From assembly GCA_003162995.1 (NCBI GenBank), contig PLUZ01000311.1, forward strand, positions 1,949 through 15,975: 14,027 bases of DNA, read 5' to 3'. A program made the translations under genes and the position numbers. The notes beneath the pieces were generated by a model. It did no database searches. It saw only the letters and a program-made list of their open reading frames with translations, and was not told where the DNA came from. Below, piece by piece: positions 1 through 6,669 of this stretch; positions within the stretch are counted from its first letter, which is position 1, and the number at the start of each line of letters is the position of its first letter. The DNA is from Methylocapsa sp. Its GTDB lineage: Bacteria; Pseudomonadota; Alphaproteobacteria; Rhizobiales; Beijerinckiaceae.

Positions 1-1214
1 AGCGGCAATGTGTCGAGCGTATTGGTATCGGCAAGAACGAGCGACGGCTGATGGAAGGCGCCGATCAAATTCTTGCCATGCGGAGAGTTGATCCCCGTTT
101 TGCCGCCAACCGATGAATCGACTTCGGCCAAAAGCGTTGTCGGCACCTGAATGAAACGCATTCCGCGCCGGAGCGTCGCCGCAGCGAACCCCGCAAGATC
201 GCCGACGACGCCGCCGCCAAGGGCGGCAATGATGTCGCCGCGTTCGAGTTTCGCGCCGATCAGCTCGTTACAAACGCGGGCATATTCGGTGAAGGATTTC
301 GACCCCTCGCCCGGCGCCACAACCACTTTCGTATGGCGGACAAAGGCTTCGTCGAGCGCCTGTTCGAGCGCTGCCAAATGTAAGCTGGCAACATTCTCAT
401 CGGTGACGATCGCGCAGGCGGCCCGAGGGGCGAGCCGGCGAATATGGTGGCCCGCTTCCGCGATCAGGCCTGCGCCAATCAAGATCGCATAGCTCCGCGC
501 CCCAAGCTTCACATCGACGCGCGCTTGGCTCGAATAGGGCTGCGGGCCGGTTGCCGATTGCCCATTTGAAACCGCACTTCTTGTTGGGGCCGCAAGCTCT
601 GGCGGGTCGGACGAAAACCGTAAAAAAAACTCAAGGCCGTCGATCGCTTCCTCGACCGCGAGCTCCTGCGGCCCATCCCGCGAAATAACGGTGATGTCGG
701 CCCTCGCATAGACCGGATAGCGCTGGTCTAGAAGGTGCCGGAGCGTTCGCTCGGGATCGCCGCTTTGCAAGAGCGGACGGTGAGAGCGCTTGCGCACGCG
801 GCGCCAGAGAACGTCCAGATCGGCTTTCAGCCAAATCGATATTCCGGACGCGGCGATCCGTGCCCTTGTTTCCTCGTTCATGAAGGCGCCGCCGCCGGTT
901 GCAAGCACGCGCGGACCCTCGTTCAAGAGACGGGCCATGACGCGGCGTTCCCCGTCGCGGAAATAAGTCTCACCATGCTGCGCGAAAATTTCCGTGATCG
1001 ACATGCCTGCCGCGGCTTCGATCTCGGCATCGGCATCAACGAAATCAAGGCCAAGCTGCTGAGCGAGCCGCCGGCCAGTGGAAGTCTTACCCGACCCCAT
1101 GAGGCCGATGAGGACAATCGAGCGCCGCCCAAGCGCTTGCACGAGCTGGGCCGCACGCCGGTCAGGCGCTTGCTCAGTCTCTCCCTCGGCCCCAGATGCA
1201 ATGCCGCTGCTCAT
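1..1214 (-). CDS. aroKB: Bifunctional shikimate kinase / 3-dehydroquinate synthase (AroKB), C-terminus beyond window
   Basis: Fused enzyme of the shikimate pathway in the cytoplasm: the kinase phosphorylates shikimate with ATP, and the synthase converts DAHP to 3-dehydroquinate using NAD and a metal. The frame is open for 404 codons from the ATG at 1214 to the window edge. Residues 33-190 are a shikimate kinase: Walker A GLMGSGKT (37-44), DADAE (60-64) with substrate-binding Asp62, FRDGE (85-89), ATGGG (105-109) and lid RPLL (146-149). A polar linker (about 195-230) joins it to 3-dehydroquinate synthase: PGEGSK (301-306), GGGVVGDLAGF (333-343), PTTLLAEVDSSVGGKTGIN (358-376) and GKNLIGAFH (380-388). 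The order kinase-then-synthase matches the usual rhizobial aroK-aroB operon order, and such fusions are, to my knowledge, known in Beijerinckiaceae. The remaining synthase C-terminus lies outside. No Shine-Dalgarno is visible before the ATG. A TACACT box 7 bases upstream could give a leaderless mRNA. An 8-T run lies in the linker. Confidence 0.95.
   Translation of the reverse strand, partial: MSSGIASGAEGETEQAPDRRAAQLVQALGRRSIVLIGLMGSGKTSTGRRLAQQLGLDFVDADAEIEAAAGMSITEIFAQHGETYFRDGERRVMARLLNEGPRVLATGGGAFMNEETRARIAASGISIWLKADLDVLWRRVRKRSHRPLLQSGDPERTLRHLLDQRYPVYARADITVISRDGPQELAVEEAIDGLEFFLRFSSDPPELAAPTRSAVSNGQSATGPQPYSSQARVDVKLGARSYAILIGAGLIAEAGHHIRRLAPRAACAIVTDENVASLHLAALEQALDEAFVRHTKVVVAPGEGSKSFTEYARVCNELIGAKLERGDIIAALGGGVVGDLAGFAAATLRRGMRFIQVPTTLLAEVDSSVGGKTGINSPHGKNLIGAFHQPSLVLADTNTLDTLP
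621..629 (-). other. T8A homopolymer forming an in-frame slippery heptamer in aroKB
   Basis: On the coding strand of aroKB, eight T are followed by A. They encode Phe196-Phe197-Leu198 at the end of the kinase domain. Read in the gene's own frame, the last seven bases are T TTT TTA, which fits the X XXY YYZ pattern of -1 ribosomal slippage sites. Runs of eight T are also prone to transcriptional slippage and to sequencing indels. A shift by one base would separate the kinase from the synthase; the +1 frame ends at about 509. Whether slippage happens cannot be seen here. Confidence 0.4.
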
Positions 1215-1798
1215 TTTGAGAGTGTAGCACGCGGAGGTGCAAGATTTAAACCGGACTTTGGGGCTTTTGCCTTCGGATCTGCGCCGTCTTGAACTGTTCG
1301 GAATATTCGCAAAGACGTGGCAAATTCACAGCAAATATCTGTTTATAAAAGCATTTTTCAATATCATGGGCGCGTTCCAGGGCAAAAGCGACACCGGATA
1401 AGGCCCCGGCGCGGCACCCGGCACGTCCGAGGCTTTGTGGCGCGCAGACAGCAAGCCCCGCCGCCAGTATCGGACTCCGCACCGGCAAACACAGCACCCC
1501 GGCGCCCTTACAGCAAGCTCTTCCGCCAGCCAGGACCGACGCGCGCGGTTCCGCCATGGAGCTTCGGTGGAACCGCTTCCGCGAGAGATGCAATAAGCGC
1601 TATGCGTATAGAAATTCCTGAATAAATTTGCGCTTAACCATGTCTTGTGATCTCTATATCGCCATCATACTAAATCTTAACAGCGTTATGTGCCTATGAG
1701 ACCAAAATTCTGCAGGATCAAATTTATCCGTGGACGCGTTTATTATTATCGAAGACTGAAGGCTAATTGCCAAAAAAAAGCGCAATGGTAACCTTGAC

Positions 1799-1827
1799 TT
1801 GCAGTTTTGTTAAAATTTCCTTACGAT
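1799..1827 (+). promoter_or_regulatory. Candidate sigma-70-type promoter of the polysaccharide export gene
   Basis: TTGCAG (1799-1804) and TACGAT (1822-1827) are separated by exactly 17 bases, with partial matches to the -35 and -10 consensus (3/6 and 4/6). They lie in the AT-rich stretch and would give a leader of about 130 bases before the ATG at 1966. The boxes are weak and other pairs could be drawn in such AT-rich DNA, so this is only a candidate. Confidence 0.3.
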
Positions 1828-1855
1828 AACTGGCCTGTCAATTCGTGTTAAAATT
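1808..1855 (+). promoter_or_regulatory. Repeated TGTTAAAATT motif, possible operator pair
   Basis: The 10-mer TGTTAAAATT occurs at 1808-1817 and again at 1846-1855, 38 bases apart. The second copy sits inside the imperfect palindrome GTTAAAATTGTAAC (1847-1860). The first copy lies between the candidate -35 and -10 boxes. Two identical decamers this close, in the only AT-rich part of the window, suggest a regulator binding site. AT-rich upstream regions of rhizobial exopolysaccharide genes are often bound by MucR/Ros-type zinc-finger regulators. That link is an analogy only. Confidence 0.3.
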
Positions 1856-1965
1856 GTAACAGTTCCCGAAATATGACTCTCTCCGCCCGCAAAAATGCTC
1901 CGCTTTCCTAGCGTCGATTGATGTTTTGGGCTACCAGTCAAAGATAGATTTTGCAGGGGATCTTC

Positions 1966-3204
1966 ATGTCGGGCTCGCGAATTGGGTTGATTAGCTTGGC
2001 CGCCCTCGCAATGTTGGGATCGGGGGGCTGTTCCTACTTTCCGGTAAATGGACCATCATCCGCGGACGTCGAAGCCGGAAAATCCGAGACCGTCCCTTAT
2101 CAGTTGGTCAAGCTAACACCCGAAACCATCGACATTCTCGCGGCCCATGAGCCGAAAGGCCTTGCAGGCGCCTTCACAGATCAGCGTCCCCCGTCGAAAA
2201 TCGTCTTCGGTATCGGCGATGTTGTATCCATCACCGTTTTCGAAGCGGCGGCCGGCGGCTTGTTCATCCCCCTCGAAGCGGGCGTCCGTCCCGGCAATTA
2301 CGTGACGCTTCCGGACCAGATTGTCGACAACAACGGCTATATCTCTTTTCCCTATGCCGGATTGATCAAAGCCGCCGGCCGCGACAATGTCCAAGTCCAA
2401 AACGATATCGTCGACAAGATCAAAAACCGGGCGATCGAACCCCAACTCCTCGTGACTTTATCGCAACAGCGGACTTCGCTAATCAGTGTGGTCGGTGCGG
2501 TTAATACGCCGCTTCGCTTCGCGGTCCCGATGACGGGAGCACAAGACCGGGTCCTCGACGCCATCACGCGCGCGGGCGGCATCTCCGGACCCGGCTACGC
2601 GAGCTGGGTCATGCTCGAGCGGGGCGGCCGCCGCGCCACTGTTCCTTTTGAAAATCTCGTGATGAACGCGGAAAATAACATCTATATTTTGCCCGGCGAC
2701 CGGATCTATGTCTATCAGGAACAGCAGAAATTCATTGCCTTTGGGGCCACGGGCGGCAACACCGCGGGCGTTGCCCAAAACGAAATCCCTTTCGACGCTT
2801 GGCGGCTTAATCTCGCCGAAGCCGTGGCGAAGGCCGGCGGCTTGGGTGACTTGCAGGCCGATCCGGGCGCAGTGTTCCTTTACCGGCAGGAGCCGCGCGA
2901 CGTCGCGCAGCTGCTCGGTGCCGACATGATGCGGTTCGGCGGGCCTCTCGTTCCAGTCATTTTCCAGATCGACTTCCGTGACCCAGGTGGTTATTTCCTG
3001 GCCACGAGGCTGCAGATGCGCAATGACGATATCATCTTCGTGGCAAATGCTCACTCTTACGAGGGCAGCAAAATCCTGACCTACGTCAGCCTCATGATGT
3101 CGGCGATAAGCAATACAAGTACCGCCGTAGTGGCTATCCCAACCGCGAACGCTGCTGTTCATTACCATACATTGCCAGGGGCGGTTGTTACAGCAACACC
3201 TTGA
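1966..3204 (+). CDS. Wza-like polysaccharide export outer-membrane lipoprotein
   Basis: Probable outer-membrane auxiliary (OMA) protein that forms the export channel for capsular or exopolysaccharide. The chosen ATG is preceded by AGGGGA (1955-1960) at ideal distance. A TTG 15 bases upstream would put that ribosome site inside the gene. The 412-residue product has a lipoprotein-like signal peptide: hydrophobic residues 6-18, then GSGGC with Cys22 (lipobox not perfect, Ser at -3). A Poly_export domain follows (about 79-168, beginning FGIGDVVSITVFEA), then SLBB-like soluble-ligand-binding segments (about 172-255 and 260-350), including VGAVNTP and LPGDRIYVY. Near the C-terminus are MRNDDIIFVANA and a hydrophobic stretch (SLMMSAISNTSTAVVAI) that could be the membrane-crossing helix known from Wza. 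No glycosyltransferase, Wzc kinase or Wzx/Wzy gene is adjacent, so it appears to be an orphan unit. Family call secure; substrate unknown. Confidence 0.9.
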   Translation: MSGSRIGLISLAALAMLGSGGCSYFPVNGPSSADVEAGKSETVPYQLVKLTPETIDILAAHEPKGLAGAFTDQRPPSKIVFGIGDVVSITVFEAAAGGLFIPLEAGVRPGNYVTLPDQIVDNNGYISFPYAGLIKAAGRDNVQVQNDIVDKIKNRAIEPQLLVTLSQQRTSLISVVGAVNTPLRFAVPMTGAQDRVLDAITRAGGISGPGYASWVMLERGGRRATVPFENLVMNAENNIYILPGDRIYVYQEQQKFIAFGATGGNTAGVAQNEIPFDAWRLNLAEAVAKAGGLGDLQADPGAVFLYRQEPRDVAQLLGADMMRFGGPLVPVIFQIDFRDPGGYFLATRLQMRNDDIIFVANAHSYEGSKILTYVSLMMSAISNTSTAVVAIPTANAAVHYHTLPGAVVTATP

Positions 3205-3676
3205 TCGCGCTGTCGCCGGGCCACCACCGGTGCCAAACTGGCTCCCGGCATAGTGCGCGACGCGCCGACGACGCCCTTCATGGCACAGCTGCATCTCGTC
3301 ATTGCCGGAGACGGCCCGGAAAGCTGCGAAGTTCATCTCGCGTAATTCTGCTCTCTCGTCGAGGGAGCAGGCAACCAAGGCGCCGGATTTGGTGCCGAGG
3401 CCTCGTAAGCCGCCGCGAGACCAGCCACCGCCTATTCCATGCCTCGCGCGCGCAAATCTTCAGCCTCCGCCCAGCCCTGCGGGCCGGCGCGCGGCAATGC
3501 GTCGCGCGCTAAAGCGCCACTTTCCATCCCAGTCTCATTCGGTGTTGTGTGGCGCACAAACTGCATCGCAGCAAATCATTGCTCGTGGATACATGCTCAC
3601 GACATCATGCCGGGACAAGGGGCCAGCTTTAGCCTCTCGCGTGGCGGTATTGATTCATGAGAGACGGAGGCCCGAC
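3205..3676. other. Intergenic gap of 470 bases, no convincing gene
   Basis: The stretch lies between the export gene stop and the ribosome site of the cytochrome gene. Frame 2 is open upstream of the cytochrome start to about 3302, but that translation (Arg/Pro-rich, no motif) does not look like protein. A 46-codon stretch directly after the export gene stop, in its own frame, ends at about 3345 and reads slightly more protein-like (HLVIAGDGPESCEV), so a decayed gene is possible. An inverted repeat TCGTG/CACGA near 3584-3603 may be regulatory. Nothing here can be called with confidence. Confidence 0.5.
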
Positions 3677-4492
3677 TTGGATACTTTCGAACTGAACAAA
3701 ATCGCCGGAGCGTTCCTCGGAACGCTTCTCTTTGCGATGTGGCTGAATGTGATCTCCAGCGCGATTTTCACGCCTGCCAAACTCGTCAAGCCGGGCTACC
3801 CGCTTCCCGCGGCGCAAGAAACGGCATCCGCCGGAAATGGCGCACCCGCGCCGGCCATCGCGCCGATAGAAGACCGTTTGGCCAAAGCGGATGTGAAAAA
3901 AGGCGAGTTGGACACAAAGCCCTGCCAAGCCTGCCATAATTTCGATAAAGGAGGCGTCACCAAGATCGGTCCGCCACTTTACGATGTTGTCGACCGGCCC
4001 AAAGCCACCGTCAATGGTTTCAGCTATTCCGACGCGATCAAGTCCAAGGGCGGCAAATGGACCTACGCCGACCTCGATCAATTCCTCGCGGATCCCAAGG
4101 GTTACGCGCCAGGCACGAAAATGACCTTTGCCGGGGAAGCCGACCCTATCAAACGGGCGGACATCATCGACTATCTGCATATATTGTCAGACAGTCCCGA
4201 GCCGCTTCCGGCAAGCGGCACAGCCGGATCAGAGCATGGGACCAGCACGGAGCCAACTCTTCCACACCCGATGGAGCACGCCGTGTCAGACATTCCCGAG
4301 CCGCTTCCAGCGAGCCGCTCAGCCGCATTGCCAGGTGGCGCCAGCACAGAGCCTGCTCTTCCACAACCAAAGGAGCGCGCCGTTTCAGTTCGTGCCGAGC
4401 CGCTTCCAGCGAACGGCTCAGCCGGGGCAAGCCCGCCGCGCAAGCACAGAGCCCATTCTTCCACAAAGAAAGCAGACAACCGCCGAAACTAG
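3677..4492 (+). CDS. Membrane-anchored c-type cytochrome with repetitive C-terminal tail
   Basis: Electron-carrier of the class I cytochrome c family, anchored in the inner membrane with its heme domain in the periplasm. The start is the TTG at 3677: GGAGG (3666-3670) sits six bases before it, and the resulting N-terminus MDTFELNKIAGAFLGTLL matches the typical start of rhizobial membrane-bound cytochromes c. No ATG lies nearby. In the 271-residue product, residues 9-31 form the membrane anchor, 32-75 an Ala/Pro-rich linker, and CQACH (83-87) binds heme c. Gly98-Pro99-Pro100 and Met149 (GTKM, probable sixth ligand) complete the fold, which ends near LSD (170-172). The remaining 100 residues are three 33-residue Pro/Ser/Glu repeats ending in a basic tail, an extension absent from ordinary members. 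The gene stands alone, ahead of a strong terminator. The redox partner is unknown. Confidence 0.88.
   Translation: MDTFELNKIAGAFLGTLLFAMWLNVISSAIFTPAKLVKPGYPLPAAQETASAGNGAPAPAIAPIEDRLAKADVKKGELDTKPCQACHNFDKGGVTKIGPPLYDVVDRPKATVNGFSYSDAIKSKGGKWTYADLDQFLADPKGYAPGTKMTFAGEADPIKRADIIDYLHILSDSPEPLPASGTAGSEHGTSTEPTLPHPMEHAVSDIPEPLPASRSAALPGGASTEPALPQPKERAVSVRAEPLPANGSAGASPPRKHRAHSSTKKADNRRN
4187..4483 (+). repeat. Three tandem 99-bp repeats in the cytochrome c gene
   Basis: Units run 4187-4285, 4286-4384 and 4385-4483. Each begins TCAG and shares GAGCCGCTTCC near its start and a CTTCCACA block near its end. Because 99 is a multiple of three, they encode in-frame 33-residue units of the type S-x-x-P-E-P-L-P-A-S...STEPxLPxP; the third is the most diverged and becomes Lys/Arg-rich. 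The array is non-globular and extracytoplasmic, so copy number could vary without breaking the frame. Confidence 0.85.
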
Positions 4493-4554
4493 AGCTGCTC
4501 ATCGGCCAAGCTCGATTCTCGCATGCCAAAATGCACTTGTCAGGCGCGTTTTAC

Positions 4555-4582
4555 AAAAGCCGGGTTCCTACCCGGCTTTTTC
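4555..4582 (+). terminator. Intrinsic terminator after the cytochrome c gene
   Basis: A perfect 11-bp stem AAAAGCCGGGT (4555-4565) / ACCCGGCTTTT (4570-4580) with loop TCCT is followed by T and C. It ends 90 bases after the cytochrome stop and isolates this block from the yej operon. The A-run on the left arm means it could also work on the opposite strand. Confidence 0.9.
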
Positions 4583-4610
4583 TTGCCTATTATGGGAGCC
4601 AAGCAACCTA

Positions 4611-4664
4611 GAGCTCATCTTGAGATAGGTGCAGACTCTTCGGATAAGATCATGCGAGGAAACA
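4611..4664 (+). repeat. Interspersed palindromic-type repeat, copy 1 (upstream of yejA)
   Basis: This copy shares a core (TGCAGACT, GGATAA, TCATGCGA, AAACA) with the element at 8934-8987: 29 of the last 35 bases are identical without gaps. The family resembles the short GAGCATGATC...GATCATGC elements scattered between genes in many rhizobial genomes. The left arm here (GAGCTCATCTTGAGATAGG) is more diverged. It lies between the cytochrome terminator and yejA. Transcription of yejA must begin here or slightly downstream, so the element may lie in or near its promoter. Confidence 0.7.
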
Positions 4665-4761
4665 CGAAGAACAAGAAGATTAAGGCCAAGAGCGCTTACG
4701 CGAAGCAATCCTGGGCTGGCCGCCTCATGCGGCCCAGCACATCGGGCTTGAAGGACAAATC

Positions 4762-6660
4762 TTGATAGCAAAATCCTTTCCGCGAATTTCCCATGCACTC
4801 AGCCGCCGCGCGGTGCTGCGTTTTGGCGCTGCTGGACTGGTCTTGCCACGGTTTCTCATGGCTGCCGCGCAGGCGGCTTCGCAAGAGACCGAGACCCACG
4901 GCCTCTCGATCTTCGGCGACCTCGCCATGCCCGAAGGGTTCAGCCATTTTCCTTATGTGAACCCCGATGCGCCAAAGGGCGGCGAAATCTCCCTTCAGGT
5001 CAGCGCGACCGCCGGCAATCAGAATTTCACCACCTTCAACACGCTGAATATCTATATTCTGAAGGGCGATGGCGCCGCGGGTATGGGCGCTATCTTCGAT
5101 TCACTCATGGCCGGGAGCGGCGACGAGCCGGATTCAATGTATGGCCTACTCGCGCGCGCGGTGCGGGTTTCGGCGGACAAGACGGTCTACCGCTTTCTTC
5201 TTCGCAAGGAGGCAAGGTTCCACGATGGATCGCGCTTGACCGCGCGCGATGTCGCATTTTCCTTGAATCTTCTGAAAACCAAGGGGCATCCGTCGATTCG
5301 CCAAACACTTCGCGATCTCGACGCCGCCGAGGCCGAGGCCGAAGACATCGTCATGGTGCGCCTGAAGCCGCAGCATAGCCGGGAAGCGATATTGATCATC
5401 GCCGGACAACCCGTCTTTTCCGCCGCCTATTACACAAGTCACCCGTTCGACGAGACTTCGCTGCAGCCGCCACTTGGATCAAGCGCCTATAAGGTCGGCG
5501 CCTTCGATACCGGACATTTCATTTCTTTCGACCGCGTTCCGGATTATTGGGGCAAGGATCTTGCCGTCAATGTTGGTCAGGCGAATTTCGATCGCATCAG
5601 GTTTGAATATTTCGGCGACCGGAAGGTCGCTTTCGAGGCTTTCAAGTCAGGCGTCTTCACCTTTCGTGAGGAGTTCACCTCGTCCGTGTGGGCAACCGGC
5701 TATGATTTCGCCGCCGTCAAGGATGGAAGGATCATACGTGCGACACTGCCCGATGAATCGCCAATGGGGACACAGGGCTGGTTCCTGAACGTGCGGCGAG
5801 ATAAGTTTAAAAATCCAAAAATCCGGCAGGCGATCGGTCTTGCCTTCGATTTCGAATGGACCGACGCCAATATCATGTATGGCGTCTATGCGCGCACCAC
5901 GTCGTTCTTCCAGAACTCTCCGATGGCGGCGCAAGGCAGCCCCGCGCCCGAGGAGCTTGCCTTGCTCGAACCCTTTCGCAGCGAGCTCGATCCAAGTGTT
6001 TTCGGCGAGGTCTACGTCCCGCCAGTGTCGGATGGTTCGGGCCAGGATCGCGAGCTTTTGCGCCGGGCGTCACAGCTCTTCTCGGAGGCGGGATGCAAAC
6101 GCGCGGGCACGCTCTTGACGCTTCCCGATGGCAAGCCGTTCGAAATCGAATTTCTGGATTTTGATAATGCCCTGGAGCCGCATACCGCGCCATTCATCAA
6201 GAACCTGAAGCTTCTCGGCATCGAAGCGCGCTACCGCGTTGTCGATGCGGCGCAATATAAGCGGCGCCTCGACGATTTCGACTATGACGTCGTGACCTCG
6301 CGCTTCGGCCTCGGCCTGACGCCGGGCGAGGGCATGCGGTCGACATTCGGATCGGAAGCGGCAAGCCTGCCCGGCTCGCGCAACGTCTCGGGGATCGCCA
6401 ACAAGGTAGTTGACGCCTTGATCGAAAAAGCCTTGGTCGCCGAAACGCGCGAGCAATTGACCTTTATCTGCCGTGCGATCGATCGCATCCTGCGCTCCGG
6501 GCACTATTGGGTTCCCATGTGGAACAAGCCCAATCATCTCGTCGCCTATTGGGATCTGTTCAACCGTCCCGAGCGCAGCCCTAGATACGAGATCGGCGTC
6601 GTCTCGACGTGGTGGTACGACGAGGAAAAGGCCAAGCGCATCCATTCCGCCGGCCGCTGA
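4762..6660 (+). CDS. yejA: YejA-type periplasmic oligopeptide/microcin C-binding protein
   Basis: Substrate-binding protein (family 5, SBP_bac_5) of the YejABEF peptide importer, which also takes up microcin C-like peptide antibiotics. The TTG at 4762 is preferred: AAGGA (4751-4755) lies six bases upstream, and it keeps a twin-arginine signal (Ser14-Arg15-Arg16-Ala-Val-Leu, hydrophobic 21-33, cleavage after AQA at about 38). Tat export suggests the protein folds before export, as is common for rhizobial YejA. The mature part shows the family start HGLSIFGDLAMPEGF and PDAPKGGEI (about 46-79), then KEARFHDGSRLTARDV typical of family 5 binding proteins. The length of 632 is as expected for YejA. 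Nine bases separate its stop from yejB. Uptake specificity cannot be read from the sequence. Confidence 0.93.
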   Translation: MIAKSFPRISHALSRRAVLRFGAAGLVLPRFLMAAAQAASQETETHGLSIFGDLAMPEGFSHFPYVNPDAPKGGEISLQVSATAGNQNFTTFNTLNIYILKGDGAAGMGAIFDSLMAGSGDEPDSMYGLLARAVRVSADKTVYRFLLRKEARFHDGSRLTARDVAFSLNLLKTKGHPSIRQTLRDLDAAEAEAEDIVMVRLKPQHSREAILIIAGQPVFSAAYYTSHPFDETSLQPPLGSSAYKVGAFDTGHFISFDRVPDYWGKDLAVNVGQANFDRIRFEYFGDRKVAFEAFKSGVFTFREEFTSSVWATGYDFAAVKDGRIIRATLPDESPMGTQGWFLNVRRDKFKNPKIRQAIGLAFDFEWTDANIMYGVYARTTSFFQNSPMAAQGSPAPEELALLEPFRSELDPSVFGEVYVPPVSDGSGQDRELLRRASQLFSEAGCKRAGTLLTLPDGKPFEIEFLDFDNALEPHTAPFIKNLKLLGIEARYRVVDAAQYKRRLDDFDYDVVTSRFGLGLTPGEGMRSTFGSEAASLPGSRNVSGIANKVVDALIEKALVAETREQLTFICRAIDRILRSGHYWVPMWNKPNHLVAYWDLFNRPERSPRYEIGVVSTWWYDEEKAKRIHSAGR

Positions 6661-6669
6661 AAGCATCCG

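Larger units (their letters stand above)
1215..1965. other. Divergent intergenic region between aroKB and the polysaccharide export gene
   Basis: About 750 bases separate two outward-facing genes. Bases 1215-1600 are GC-rich and open in several frames, but none of the translations resembles a known protein; they are Arg/Pro/Ala-rich, as expected of non-coding GC-rich DNA. Bases about 1610-1900 are strikingly AT-rich for this genome, with many stops in all frames. They probably hold the promoter and operators of the export gene. No tRNA, transposase or terminator was recognised. Confidence 0.6.

Noticed and set aside
1246..1625. Overlapping open frames on both strands between aroKB and the export gene
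   Set aside because: Compositions are Arg/Ala/Pro-rich without motif or ribosome site; GC-rich non-coding DNA gives such frames by chance.
1951..1965. Upstream TTG start for the export lipoprotein
   Set aside because: It would bury the AGGGGA ribosome site; the ATG at 1966 has ideal spacing.
2479..3378. Long open frame (299 codons) on the minus strand opposite the polysaccharide export gene
   Set aside because: It lies antisense to a clear Wza-like gene; its translation has no recognisable domain and follows from the codon bias of the true gene.
3302..3676. N-terminal extension of the cytochrome c frame by 125 codons
   Set aside because: The extension looks non-protein, and a GGAGG site with a TTG at 3677 gives the family-typical N-terminus with a membrane anchor.
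4187..4483. CRISPR-like array
   Set aside because: The 99-bp units are contiguous, diverged and in-frame coding; there are no spacers or short identical repeats.
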